Assembly: GCF_003385455.1 (NCBI RefSeq)
Contig: NZ_QNUF01000002.1
Location: forward strand, 248,001-312,000
DNA: 64,000 nt
Source of the DNA: Chryseobacterium rhizosphaerae
GTDB lineage: Bacteria > Bacteroidota > Bacteroidia > Flavobacteriales > Weeksellaceae
Direction: 5' to 3'
Position numbers and translations under genes: made by a program. Every line of letters begins with the position of its first letter. Within the stretch, counting starts at the first letter, position 1. Positions 53,210-62,841 of the stretch are shown in pieces. Below the pieces are notes generated by a model. That model was given only the letters and a program-made list of their open reading frames with translations. It did no database searches and was not told the origin of the DNA.

Positions 53210-54625
53210 CTACTCTACTCCTCCGCCCAGTGCTCTGTATAGATCAACCTCAGCATTTAACTTTTCAAGGGTAACGTTAATAGCTTCAAGATCATTCTGA
53301 AGTTTATTATTTTGGGCCGTTATTACCTCTAAATACGTTGCCATACCACTTTTATACAGCTTAAGTGCATCATTAATTCCTTTATCTAAAATGGCTGTTC
53401 GCTGCTCTAAAAGCTCTAATCTTTCAGAAGATCCTTTAGATTTTGCCATAGCATCAGAAACTTCTCCAACGGCAGTCATTACCGACTGTTTAAAATTGAT
53501 GGCAGCTTTCTCCTGTTCTATCAAGGCTGTTTCATATGCTGTCTTTAGCTGCTTTTTCTGAAAAATAGGAGCAGCAAGATTAGCAGCAATGGCCTTGGTG
53601 ATAGAACCGGGAATGTCAAACCATGAGCTGAACTTATTAGAGTTTATACCTATTTGAGGAGATAAACTTATACTGGGATACATGGCTGCTTTCGCCAATC
53701 CTGTTTTTGAATTCAGGCTGACAACATTGAGTTCTGCCATTTTCAAATCCGGTCTTCTGCTCAATAACTGCGCCGGTAACCCTTCTGACAGTTTATTTTC
53801 AGGAATCATGGTTTTCAATGTTCCCTGCCTTTCTACTCTATCCGGATAGCCTCCACAAAGAATGCTCAACGCATTTTCCTGGATGGCAATATTCTGTTTT
53901 GCCAAGGGGATCAGCAGCTCTGCCGTTTTCTTTTGAGCTTCCGATTGCTGCACCGCCAAAGAATTGATCTGTCCTGCTTTAAACTGGAGATCCATCATTT
54001 TTAGGGTACTGTTGCTTAGCTCAATATTCTGCTCAGCTATTTTTAACTGTTCATCTAAACTTATCAGATTATAGTAAGCCTGCGCCACCTGGACAACGAT
54101 CCTGCTTTTTACAGCATTCAGATTTTCCTTTTGGGCAAAATATTCGGCAGCAGCAGATTCCTTCTGCATTTTTGCCTTACCCCATATATCAACTTCCCAG
54201 GAAAGCCTCAGACTGGCACTGAAATCATCCATATGCGTTGTTCCCGCAAACTGTTCATTAAGTGATCCGTTCAGGGTATTGGTAGAAGCCCAGCTTCTGT
54301 TGGCCCCTGCACTGAGATCCAGTGTTGGAAGAAGAGATAATTTAGCCTGCTTGTAGATCAGGTCTAGCTGCTCTATATTCTTTAGCGCAACATTTACTTC
54401 ATTATTTCTGGTTAAGGCTTTATCTATTAAACCGATCAGTTTAGGATCCTTAAAGAACGTTTTCCACGGAAGCACCACCGTATCTCCTGTTACCTGTACG
54501 GATTCTTTATAGGTTTCCGGTATCTGAAGATCTGTTCTTGCATAAGGTTTCCCCACGGAGCAGGACACCAGTACCGATGCCATTGCGCCTGAAATAAGGA
54601 AATTCTTTATATTAAATATTCTCAT
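53210..54625 (-). CDS. RND efflux outer-membrane channel (TolC/NodT family lipoprotein)
   Basis: The protein has 471 residues. The lipoprotein signal ends MASVLVSC (Cys near 22). The body has the two-fold repeated helical hairpins of outer-membrane factors: LIDKALTRNNEVNVALKNIE, LSLRLSWEVDIWGKAKMQKE, LLSRRPDLKMAELNVVSLN and LYKSGMATYLEVITAQNNKL. It forms the exit duct of the tripartite pump. Its start overlaps the permease gene by 14 bases. It is the last gene of the operon. Confidence 0.93.
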   Translation of the reverse strand: MRIFNIKNFLISGAMASVLVSCSVGKPYARTDLQIPETYKESVQVTGDTVVLPWKTFFKDPKLIGLIDKALTRNNEVNVALKNIEQLDLIYKQAKLSLLPTLDLSAGANRSWASTNTLNGSLNEQFAGTTHMDDFSASLRLSWEVDIWGKAKMQKESAAAEYFAQKENLNAVKSRIVVQVAQAYYNLISLDEQLKIAEQNIELSNSTLKMMDLQFKAGQINSLAVQQSEAQKKTAELLIPLAKQNIAIQENALSILCGGYPDRVERQGTLKTMIPENKLSEGLPAQLLSRRPDLKMAELNVVSLNSKTGLAKAAMYPSISLSPQIGINSNKFSSWFDIPGSITKAIAANLAAPIFQKKQLKTAYETALIEQEKAAINFKQSVMTAVGEVSDAMAKSKGSSERLELLEQRTAILDKGINDALKLYKSGMATYLEVITAQNNKLQNDLEAINVTLEKLNAEVDLYRALGGGVE

Positions 54626-57600
54626 TTGTCAATTGATTTTGGATTACAGGATACTTCTTTTTGGATGAAAATTTCTCGTCCAGATATTGGAAGAACATAT
54701 ACAGCACAGGAATTACAAATACTCCTAAAACGACTCCACTTAACATTCCTATCGCAGCACTCACACTGATCGATTTATTTCCTGAAGCCATTCCTCCGGT
54801 GGAAATCATCAGTGGAATCATTCCCACAATAAAAGCTAATGAGGTCATGATGATCGGACGCAGTCTTGCTTTCGCTCCTTCCAGTGCAGAATCCAGGATA
54901 GAAAGTCCTGCTTTCCTTCTCTGAATCGCAAATTCCACGATAAGGATTGCATTTTTTGCCAGTAGACCAATAAGCATAATCAATCCTACCTGTACATAGA
55001 TGTTATTATCCAATCCAATTGCTTTAATTCCAAGGAATGCTCCTACAATTCCCGTTGGAATGGAAAGCATTACTGCTAACGGGAGAATGTAACTTTCGTA
55101 TTGTGCTGCAAGAAGCAGGTACACGAAAAGTAAACACAATCCAAGGATGACAGCAGTCTGATTTCCAGCTGATTTTTCTTCCAAACTTAAACCGGTCCAT
55201 TCATAACTGTAGTCAGATGGAAGTTTATTCAAGGTTGGTTCAATTTTATCCATCAGGGCTCCATTACTGATTCCCGGCTTCGGTACCACGTTAATGTTCA
55301 ATGAATTATAAAGGTTATACCGCTGAACGGATTCCGGACCATATACTTTTTTCAAAGTGATTAGGGTATTGGCAGGAACCATCTCTCCTTTATTATTTTT
55401 CACAAAAATATCGTTAAACGCCTGCTCATCCATTCTGAAAACACCGTCGGCTTTAATATTCACTCTGTAAAACTTCCCGAATCTCGAGAAATTCTGAGAC
55501 TGATCTCCAGAGAAATACGTTTGTACTGTTCCTAATAAATTGGCAATACTTACTCCCAGCTGCTTCGCTTTATCTTCATTCACTTCCAGTTCAAGCTGTG
55601 GATAATCTGCTCTAAACATGGTATACGCATAAGCCACTTCCGGCACCTTCATCAACTGTCCGATCACATCATCAGCCTTAGATTTAAGAACCTGAGGATC
55701 TCTACCCATACGGTCCTGAAGGACAATCTCTGCATCATTGGTGACTCCATACCCTTCTACCGGTGGCATTCTGAAACTCATAACACTTCCTTCTTTGATG
55801 ACAGACAGCTTTCCGTTAACAATATTCATGATCTCATCAATATCCTGAACAGCGCCTCTTTCTTTTTTAGGTTTTAATTTTACAAACCCCATTGCATATG
55901 CAGGTCCGGCACTGTTACTTAACAAGTTAAATCCTGTAATGGAAGTATTCTCCTGAACAGCGTCTACTGTTTTTAAAATCGCATTGATTTTATTGGATAC
56001 TTCAGTTGTTTTTGTCAAACCTGTTCCCGGTGGCATGCTCAATGAATAGATGAAGAATCCATCATCTTCCATCGGAACAAAACTTTTGGTAGTGCTTGAC
56101 ATCAACCATGCTGAAAGCCCTATAATTCCGGCTACCAATCCTGCTGCGATCCATTTTTTGCCGATTAAAAATTTTACTCCCTTTGCATAGCGTTCCGTCA
56201 TATTATTGAACCCTGCATTAAAGGCAACTGCGAATCTCTGTCCGAAGCCTTTTGGTTTTCCTCCTTCTTCTGCATGGTGATTTTTCAAAAATACCGCACA
56301 TAAAGCTGGTGTCAAAGTAAGAGCGTTCACTGCAGAAATAATAATCGCAATGGCTAATGTATAGGCAAACTGCTTATAGAATAATCCTGCAGAACCTGAC
56401 ATAAATCCAATCGGAATAAATACGGCAGACATCACCAATGTAATGGAAATAACAGCTCCTGTAATTTCACTCATCGCTTTGTGAGTAGCCTCTCTTCCCG
56501 AGAGATTGGTTCCTTCCATATTACTGTGAACGGCTTCTACCACTACAATGGCATCATCCACTACAATACCGATTGCCAGTACAAGGGCAAAAAGTGTCAA
56601 CACGTTAATCGTAAACCCTAATACCAAAAGGAAGAAAAATGTACCGATAATGGCTACCGGAACTGCAATGGCCGGAATAATGGTAGACCTGAAATCCTGT
56701 AAAAAGATAAATACTACAATAAATACAAGGATAAAGGCTTCTATCAGGGTAGATTTCACCTGTCCTGTTGCTTCATCCAATCTTTCTTTAGTACTCATCA
56801 CCTTGGTATATTTTATACCCGGAGGGAATGATTTTGAAAGCTGATCAATCGCTTTATTGACTCCTATCTCAATTTCATTGGCATTAGATCCTGTCGTCTG
56901 CATAATGGCTACAGTCACTGCATTCTTACCATTGGAAAGGTTATCTCCTGTATTGTTGATGGATCCAAATTCTACCCGGGCCACATCTTTAAGCCTGATC
57001 ACATTGGTTCCGTCATTTTTAACGACCATATTTTCATATTGTTCCGGCTTATTCTTTTTTCCTTTGTATCTGATAACATATTCCAAGGCTGCATTTGATT
57101 CTTCTCCCAATTTACCCGGTGCAGATTCTAAACTGTGATCTGCAATGGCATTGGAAATATCAGAAGGTTCCAATCCGTAGGAAGACATCTTCTGTGGATT
57201 AAGCCAAATCCTCATGGAATAATCCTTAATTCCAAAGATCTGTGCCTGCCCTACTCCTTTTACCCTTTTAATCTGTGGAATAAGGTTGATATTGGCAAAA
57301 TTCTGAAGAAAGGTTTCATCATATTGCTTATTATCTTCAGTATAGATATTGAAAATCAATACCATACTGTTCTGCTGTTTTGAGGTAGTAAGACCCATTC
57401 TCACTACTTCCTGAGGCAGGATCGGTGTGGCCTGCTGTACTCTGTTCTGTACATTTACCGCCGCCTGATCGGCATTTACTCCCTGTTTGAATATCACAGA
57501 GATGGTAAATGTTCCGTCATTACTTGCTGTGGATTTCATGTAGCTCATGTCTTCCACCCCGTTGATCTGCTCTTCCAAAGGGGTTACCACAGAACGGATC

Positions 57601-57770
57601 ACCGTTTCACTGTTTCCACCCGGATAAGAACCTGAAACCGTAATGGTAGGTGGAGAAATGTCCGGGAATCTGGTCACTGCCAGCTGGTTTAATCCAATGA
57701 TCCCCAAAATAACAATGATAAGGGATATTACCGTCGCCAGTACCGGACGGTCTATTATCTTTTTTAACAT
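54612..57770 (-). CDS. RND multidrug efflux permease (AcrB/HAE1 family)
   Basis: The protein has 1052 residues, standard for HAE1 pumps, with twelve membrane helices and two large periplasmic loops. Landmarks are the N-terminus FIDRPVLATVISLIIV-type start (here IIDRPVLATVISLIIVILGI), GIVVDDAIVVVEAVHSNME carrying the proton-relay acidic pair in TM4, and the second-half GLLAKNAILIVEFAIQRRKA. It extrudes drugs, detergents or other amphiphiles using the proton gradient. The gene order adaptor-permease-channel is the usual one. Confidence 0.96.
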   Translation of the reverse strand: MLKKIIDRPVLATVISLIIVILGIIGLNQLAVTRFPDISPPTITVSGSYPGGNSETVIRSVVTPLEEQINGVEDMSYMKSTASNDGTFTISVIFKQGVNADQAAVNVQNRVQQATPILPQEVVRMGLTTSKQQNSMVLIFNIYTEDNKQYDETFLQNFANINLIPQIKRVKGVGQAQIFGIKDYSMRIWLNPQKMSSYGLEPSDISNAIADHSLESAPGKLGEESNAALEYVIRYKGKKNKPEQYENMVVKNDGTNVIRLKDVARVEFGSINNTGDNLSNGKNAVTVAIMQTTGSNANEIEIGVNKAIDQLSKSFPPGIKYTKVMSTKERLDEATGQVKSTLIEAFILVFIVVFIFLQDFRSTIIPAIAVPVAIIGTFFFLLVLGFTINVLTLFALVLAIGIVVDDAIVVVEAVHSNMEGTNLSGREATHKAMSEITGAVISITLVMSAVFIPIGFMSGSAGLFYKQFAYTLAIAIIISAVNALTLTPALCAVFLKNHHAEEGGKPKGFGQRFAVAFNAGFNNMTERYAKGVKFLIGKKWIAAGLVAGIIGLSAWLMSSTTKSFVPMEDDGFFIYSLSMPPGTGLTKTTEVSNKINAILKTVDAVQENTSITGFNLLSNSAGPAYAMGFVKLKPKKERGAVQDIDEIMNIVNGKLSVIKEGSVMSFRMPPVEGYGVTNDAEIVLQDRMGRDPQVLKSKADDVIGQLMKVPEVAYAYTMFRADYPQLELEVNEDKAKQLGVSIANLLGTVQTYFSGDQSQNFSRFGKFYRVNIKADGVFRMDEQAFNDIFVKNNKGEMVPANTLITLKKVYGPESVQRYNLYNSLNINVVPKPGISNGALMDKIEPTLNKLPSDYSYEWTGLSLEEKSAGNQTAVILGLCLLFVYLLLAAQYESYILPLAVMLSIPTGIVGAFLGIKAIGLDNNIYVQVGLIMLIGLLAKNAILIVEFAIQRRKAGLSILDSALEGAKARLRPIIMTSLAFIVGMIPLMISTGGMASGNKSISVSAAIGMLSGVVLGVFVIPVLYMFFQYLDEKFSSKKKYPVIQNQLTNENI

Positions 57771-57799
57771 TTTCGAATTTTCTAAGAATGATTATACAA

Positions 57800-58918
57800 C
57801 TATTTCGAAGGAGTTACTTTAGCCACAACCTGTGCTCCGTCTGTAAGAGCATCTATTCTGTTGATGGCGATCTTATCTCCTGCATTCACCCCTGTTTTCA
57901 CAAAGTAATCCTGAGAAGTACTTCCTGATACTTCAATCTGCATCATTTTTACTTTCTCTTTACCTTCCAGTTTATAGACGAAGAATTTATCCTGAATATC
58001 TTTTACGGAAGTTTTAGGAAGTTTCACCACACCATCTAAAGCATTGTGAATCATCACTCTTCCTGTTCCGCCTGATCTTAACAATTTATCAGGATTCTGA
58101 AAAACGGCTTTCATCTGGATACTTCCTGTATTTCTGTCGAAATTTCCACTTGCATTTTCCAGTCTTCCTTTAAATCCATAGGTGGAACCGTCGGCTAAAA
58201 TAAGTTCTACATTGTCAGCATTTTCTCCTGAAGCTGCAGCTCTGCTATGGGCAATAAAGTCTGCTTCATTCATTGAAAAATATACGTTTACACTGCTGAT
58301 GTTTGATAAGGTAGTCAGCGGTGATGCATCCGAAGGACTGATGAGGTTTCCTACCCTGTTTGGGATTCTTCCTATATATCCACTCACCGGTGCTTTGATA
58401 TATGTAAAGTTGGCATTGATTTTCGAAGAACCTAACGAAGACTGAGCCTGGGCCACTTGTGCTGATGCTGCTTTTAAACTCGCCTGGGCCGTTTTCAGCT
58501 GCATATCAGAAACTACTTTTCCTTCTACAAGAGGTCTCAGTTTTTCAACTTCCAATCTCGCTGTTTCCTGAGCTGCCAATGCGGATTTTAATGCGGCAGC
58601 ATTGGTATTAACCTGCTCATTATACACAGACGGATTAATCCTAAATAAGGTTTGTCCTTTGCTGACATACTGGCCCTCCTTCACATATACTGCTTCCAGA
58701 TACCCTGTCACCTGAGCTTTAATCTCTACATTATCCTGTCCTTCTATGCTTCCGGGATATCCTGTAGAAACATCTTCATTTCCGGACTTTACCTGAATAA
58801 AATCTGTAGGTAATGCCTGCGTCTGCTGGGTATTTTCCTGACCATTTCCTGAACCGCAAGAATACAATACTGCTGCGGCCGTAAGTGAAAGTACCAGATA
58901 TCCTGTTCTATAATTCAT
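57800..58918 (-). CDS. RND efflux periplasmic adaptor (AcrA-like lipoprotein)
   Basis: The protein has 372 residues. The signal LVLSLTAAAVLYSC places a lipidated Cys near residue 21. The barrel-sandwich domain is split by the alpha-hairpin: EGQDNVEIKAQVTGYLEAVY, a helical stretch KSALAAQETARLEVEKLRPL, and FTYIKAPVSGYIGRIPNRVG. Beta-barrel and membrane-proximal domains follow. It couples the permease to the TolC-like channel. It is the first gene of the operon, and only a poor -7 match (58946-58953) is seen upstream. Confidence 0.94.
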   Translation of the reverse strand: MNYRTGYLVLSLTAAAVLYSCGSGNGQENTQQTQALPTDFIQVKSGNEDVSTGYPGSIEGQDNVEIKAQVTGYLEAVYVKEGQYVSKGQTLFRINPSVYNEQVNTNAAALKSALAAQETARLEVEKLRPLVEGKVVSDMQLKTAQASLKAASAQVAQAQSSLGSSKINANFTYIKAPVSGYIGRIPNRVGNLISPSDASPLTTLSNISSVNVYFSMNEADFIAHSRAAASGENADNVELILADGSTYGFKGRLENASGNFDRNTGSIQMKAVFQNPDKLLRSGGTGRVMIHNALDGVVKLPKTSVKDIQDKFFVYKLEGKEKVKMMQIEVSGSTSQDYFVKTGVNAGDKIAINRIDALTDGAQVVAKVTPSK

Positions 58919-59133
58919 AACATTTGATTTTAAATTTTACAGGGGCAAAATAAGTTCATATACTAAGGGAATTCATGCAGAAATCAAGTGAAACGTAATT
59001 AATCGCAGGTGAAGTGTATGATACTAAAAATGAAAAGAAAAGAGGGTTTTTGCCTGATCAAAACCGAAAAATGGATATTTTTAACGGAATAATTTCAAAA
59101 CTCTGAAGTCTTAATACATCCATTTTCACCCAA

Positions 59134-59167
59134 TAAAAAAAGGTTGCTTTTTCTGAAAAGCAACCTT
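59134..59167 (-). terminator. Terminator of the LytS-LytTR two-component unit
   Basis: A 12-bp perfect stem (AAGGTTGCTTTT / AAAAGCAACCTT) with a 4-base loop. On the minus strand a T7 run follows. Confidence 0.85.
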
Positions 59168-59189
59168 ATATTTTTTAATCATCAATATG

Positions 59190-59954
59190 CTAGTAATCCA
59201 GCCAGGACTTGAATGCAGAGGCTTTTTCCCGGCTTACAACCACTTCTATTTCAGGCTGTTTTCTTAATTCCAGCTTCAGTTTTCCGTTAAAATGATTGAA
59301 AATCTGTTTCACAGAGTCTATATGAATGATAAACTGCCTGTTGGCACGGAAAAAGAACTTCGGATCCAGCTGTTTTTCAAGCTCTTCCAATGTCTGAGGA
59401 ACGTTTTCAACACTCCCAGTATTCAGCATCGCTTTACTGATCCCCAATTCTGTATAAAAGTATAAAACGTCTTCAGACAAAACTGTTTTATAGCCATCCC
59501 GATGTGGAATAAGAAAACGTTTCCTGTAATCTTTAGGCTGGATATAATTAAGCAGTCCTTCAATGGCTGTTCCCACAAATGGTACTGTTTCTATAAAAGT
59601 CTCATAACGTCTTAAAGCCAGCTCAAGTTCCTCTTCCTCTATAGGCTTCAGAAGGTAGTCTATACTGTTGTATTTGAAAGCCTGCACCGCATATTCATCA
59701 TATGCCGTTGTAAAAATTACAGGACTTCTTATGTCAAATTTATTGAATATCTCAAAACTTAATCCGTCCGCCAGCCGTACATCCATCATAATCATATCCG
59801 GAGCAGCATTATTTTCAAGCCAGTTGACCGCTGAAATAATAGAATCTTCTACAGATACTATTTCCGCATGAGGTCTTAGCTTTAGCAATAGCCTTTTTAA
59901 CCTGTCTGCATTAGGCTTTTCATCCTCTATTATTAAAATTTTATTGAGCTTCAT
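59190..59954 (-). CDS. LytTR-family response regulator
   Basis: The protein has 254 residues. The receiver domain keeps the normal residues: acidic pair in ILIIEDEKPNA, phospho-acceptor Asp58 in MIMMDVRLADG, and Lys in YLLKPIEEEELE. The C-terminal LytTR domain (~150-252) has VLYFYTELGISKAMLNTGS and FFRANRQFIIHIDSVKQI. It overlaps the kinase gene by 4 bases, so the two form a pair. The RND operon lies just downstream on the same strand and is a plausible target. Confidence 0.93.
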   Translation of the reverse strand: MKLNKILIIEDEKPNADRLKRLLLKLRPHAEIVSVEDSIISAVNWLENNAAPDMIMMDVRLADGLSFEIFNKFDIRSPVIFTTAYDEYAVQAFKYNSIDYLLKPIEEEELELALRRYETFIETVPFVGTAIEGLLNYIQPKDYRKRFLIPHRDGYKTVLSEDVLYFYTELGISKAMLNTGSVENVPQTLEELEKQLDPKFFFRANRQFIIHIDSVKQIFNHFNGKLKLELRKQPEIEVVVSREKASAFKSWLDY

Positions 59955-61069
59955 ATCAGTGGGAGTTTTACAATAAATTGATTTTCTGTTTTCTCTATGA
60001 TGGGTTTTATATACCCTAAGATCTCATATCTGGCAACAATATTAGCAAGCCCTACTCCTGAAGAATCCGGCTTATTAATTAATGGCAAAAATGTATTGGA
60101 AACCACGAGTTCCTTATTAGAATTTGTATACACATGTATTTCCAAGGGATTCGCTTTTGAGGTCTGGTTATGTTTAATAGCATTTTCAACCAATAACTGC
60201 AGGGAAAGGGGAAGCGTGTACATGGATCTGTAGTCTTCGTGAATATCAATTTTAAAGACAACTCCTTCTCCAATTCTCTTTTCAATTAGAAAAATATAGG
60301 ATTCTAAAAATTTCAGCTCTTCTTCTAAGGCTATAATATCTTTTTTAGAGTTAACGAGAAGATACCGGTACACCCTAGCAAACTTCTCAGAATATTCATA
60401 CCCAAGCTGCTGGTCTTCCAGAATAAGTTCAGAAAGTACGCTGAGGTTGTTAAAAATAAAATGGGGGTCTATCTGCAGCTTAAGAGCCTGAAGTTCCGCC
60501 GCCATCGCCGCCTGTTTATGTTTTGAAGCCCTCACTTTATGCTGAGCCGCTTCCACTGCTGTTTTTTTCCAGTTTTCCAATAAATAATCCACTGTATTAA
60601 ATGCACTGATGGTAAGGGATACCACAATATTAGTGGCAATCCACTGTCCCAATAGGGTATATTCTTTTCGGGCATCCATTTCCGGTAAACTTACTGAAGT
60701 ACAATCAATAATAAAGTTAATGATAATAACAATCAGTACACTTCCAACAATCTGGATAATACACTGAAGAAGCAAACGCTTTACCGTTCGGTTGCTCCAG
60801 GGAAGCAGCTTATTGAGCATTCTGTCAATAAATATACTGACCTCGGAAATAACGACGGAAAAGAGAAATATCCACAGAATATCCTCCACGATCACCTTCA
60901 GGGGATCCTTTAAATAGAGTTGCCAGGCCGGATCAAACGGATCAATCAGGTAGGAAAAAACATAAAAGGTAATCACCGCTACAGCCCATATAGCCAGTCT
61001 TCTTTTCATTGCGGAAAGAATCTTTTTGTTCCGGACTATATTTTTTCTGAATGTAGAAATCCTATTCAT
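59951..61069 (-). CDS. LytS/YehU-type sensor histidine kinase
   Basis: The protein has 372 residues. Four membrane helices (about 27-45, 62-82, 98-122, 143-163) are followed by a coiled segment, then the His_kinase box ALKLQIDPHFIFNNLSVLSE with phospho-acceptor His203. The ATP-binding domain has LQLLVENAIKHNQTS (N box) and SSGVGLANIVARYEIL (G box). There is no separate sensor domain, so the signal is probably sensed in or near the membrane. Its partner is the LytTR regulator it overlaps. Confidence 0.93.
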   Translation of the reverse strand: MNRISTFRKNIVRNKKILSAMKRRLAIWAVAVITFYVFSYLIDPFDPAWQLYLKDPLKVIVEDILWIFLFSVVISEVSIFIDRMLNKLLPWSNRTVKRLLLQCIIQIVGSVLIVIIINFIIDCTSVSLPEMDARKEYTLLGQWIATNIVVSLTISAFNTVDYLLENWKKTAVEAAQHKVRASKHKQAAMAAELQALKLQIDPHFIFNNLSVLSELILEDQQLGYEYSEKFARVYRYLLVNSKKDIIALEEELKFLESYIFLIEKRIGEGVVFKIDIHEDYRSMYTLPLSLQLLVENAIKHNQTSKANPLEIHVYTNSNKELVVSNTFLPLINKPDSSGVGLANIVARYEILGYIKPIIEKTENQFIVKLPLI

Positions 61070-61272
61070 ATTGGGAGCTTTACGGCTGTAAATATAAAAA
61101 TAGATTTTATAAGAATATCTTCCATTTCAAACGAGACCGCCAAAACGGTACCTGAAACGTAAAATAGGAGACTTCAACTGGAAGGTAACGGTTCATCACC
61201 TTAAAAAGACATTTCATCATCATTTTATGCAATGTCACCATCTTTTTAATACCATAGAAAGGTTTTGTCTTA

Positions 61273-61280
61273 TAGTTTTG
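61273..61280 (+). promoter_or_regulatory. Promoter -7 element of the universal stress gene
   Basis: TAGTTTTG matches TAnnTTTG, 19 bases before ATG 61300. No -33 TTG was found. Confidence 0.4.
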
Positions 61281-61299
61281 CAGGATCAATTCTGGTACA

Positions 61300-62124
61300 A
61301 TGAAAATAATAATTGTCTGCACAGATTTTTCCAAAGAAGCAGAAAATGCCACTCATTATGCAGCTTCTATGGCTAAAGAAAATACGTATAAAATTGTTCT
61401 GTTCCATTTACAGACCGTTTCTATTCATGCATTAAATGCTCAGGCTTCTGCCGATTTTTTTCATGAACAGACGCTTAAAAACCAAAAGAAAATTTCGGAG
61501 AAAGCTTCGGAGCTGGAAAGTTTATACAATCTGGAAACACAGTATTATCTGGCTTCGGGCAACTTTATTGAGGAACTTGAAAACTGTATTCAACTGAACA
61601 GTGGTGATTTTGTGGTCATGGGTATGGCGGAGAAAACGCTTGAACAAAGATTACTGGGAAATATTGTCACTAAAACGATCCATCGGCTCAAAAAGCCCAT
61701 CCTGATCATTCCCGCCCACATAGAATATACGGGAATCCGAAAAATTCTTTTTGCCTATGACACCCACAAAAGCATGACCTGGTCTGCCATGAACGATATT
61801 TATAATTTCATCAACGAATTCAAAGCTGAAATTGAAGTGTTCAATGTAAGTGAGAGACTGGAAGATTTTACAGAAGTCATTCATGACATTGATCTGAACT
61901 CCGGATATGATCTTGATGATATTAAATACAGTTTTAAAATGATCCAATCTATTGAAATCATTAAGGCCATTGAAGAGGAGGTGAAACTTACCAATTCGGA
62001 TTTACTGACGATGGTTCCTTATAAATACAATCTTGTGGAATCTCTTTTCCATAGAAGCAAAACGATAATAATGGCTTATAAAAATAAAGTCCCCTTACTA
62101 TCAATTCCCTTAAACATAGATTAA
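61300..62124 (+). CDS. Universal stress protein with two UspA domains
   Basis: The protein has 274 residues. The first UspA domain (~1-140) starts MKIIIVCTDFSKEAENATHY and contains VVMGMAEKTLEQRLLGNIVT then KTIHRLKKPILIIPA, close to the G-2x-G-9x-G-S/T nucleotide pattern. The second domain (~145-274) begins IRKILFAYDTHKSMTWSAMN and is more divergent. Tandem USPs help cells survive stress and stasis. It is divergent from the kinase gene and has its own terminator. Confidence 0.9.
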   Translation: MKIIIVCTDFSKEAENATHYAASMAKENTYKIVLFHLQTVSIHALNAQASADFFHEQTLKNQKKISEKASELESLYNLETQYYLASGNFIEELENCIQLNSGDFVVMGMAEKTLEQRLLGNIVTKTIHRLKKPILIIPAHIEYTGIRKILFAYDTHKSMTWSAMNDIYNFINEFKAEIEVFNVSERLEDFTEVIHDIDLNSGYDLDDIKYSFKMIQSIEIIKAIEEEVKLTNSDLLTMVPYKYNLVESLFHRSKTIIMAYKNKVPLLSIPLNID

Positions 62125-62200
62125 GAATCAATAAAAATCTGCACACATTTGAATTATCCTTTTTGCCTTTAAAGGCTAAATTTTACACTTAATCTTGTTT

Positions 62201-62236
62201 AACAGGACCGGAGAAAAATCTCCGGTCCTGTTTTTA
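62201..62236 (+). terminator. Terminator of the universal stress gene
   Basis: A 14-bp perfect GC-rich stem (AACAGGACCGGAGA / TCTCCGGTCCTGTT) with a 4-base loop and a T tail. A second small palindrome, GCCTTTAAAGGC, precedes it at 62165-62176. Confidence 0.9.
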
Positions 62237-62324
62237 TTGACACCTCATCTTATCTGAAAATTAAAAACTTTCTTTTTATTTTGATATAATTTGTATTTTT
62301 ATCTAAGCACCAAAATAAGTTATT

Positions 62325-62801
62325 ATGAAATCTATTCATTTTCATTACCGATGGTATATGATGTGTTTATTATTTTTTGGATATATACATTCATTTGCCC
62401 AGGTCATCAACAGCCAGGAAGGAAATCCTGCTCAATGTACACAAAAGCTCAGATTGATATCTGATAAGATGATTTTCACAAAAGACCGTCAGGAAAAACC
62501 TGCCAAAGTAGATATTATTATTGATCCCTTAAGTTCTACTATAAAAACAATCATGCAGGAATCTGGTCAGAAGGTTCCATCTGAACAGGTGTATCAGATT
62601 AAAAATATGAACTGTACCGTGAATGATAATTTTACTTTCGGAAGAGTCATTTATTCTGTGATGGCAGACAATTATGACGGTACATTTTCTAATGGTGAAT
62701 TTCTTTTGGAAGCGACCAAAAGAGGACTATTTTTCTCCAATACGATTGATCCGCCTCAGGATAAAGCTGTTATTCCGGTTATAAAGTTTGAAAAACTGTA
62801 A
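62325..62801 (+). CDS. Small secreted hypothetical protein
   Basis: The protein has 158 residues. The hydrophobic start MKSIHFHYRWYMMCLLFFGY with HSFAQ is a signal peptide. The mature part (KVDIIIDPLSSTIKTIMQES, then VYQIKNMNCTVNDNFTFGRV) is a small beta-rich domain with two Cys residues. No family is recognised. It is convergent with the ATP-grasp gene. Confidence 0.65.
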   Translation: MKSIHFHYRWYMMCLLFFGYIHSFAQVINSQEGNPAQCTQKLRLISDKMIFTKDRQEKPAKVDIIIDPLSSTIKTIMQESGQKVPSEQVYQIKNMNCTVNDNFTFGRVIYSVMADNYDGTFSNGEFLLEATKRGLFFSNTIDPPQDKAVIPVIKFEKL

Positions 62802-62802
62802 A

Positions 62803-62833
62803 TAAAAAAACCACCTCACAGCTGAGATGGTTT
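62803..62833 (-). terminator. Terminator of the ATP-grasp gene
   Basis: On the minus strand AAACCATCTCA pairs with TGAGGTGGTTT (one G-U) around a 4-base loop, followed by T7. Confidence 0.75.
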
Positions 62834-62841
62834 AGTATATT

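Noticed and set aside
53210..58918. RND operon as a novel system
   Set aside because: All three genes have normal length, order and motifs; it is a standard tripartite pump.
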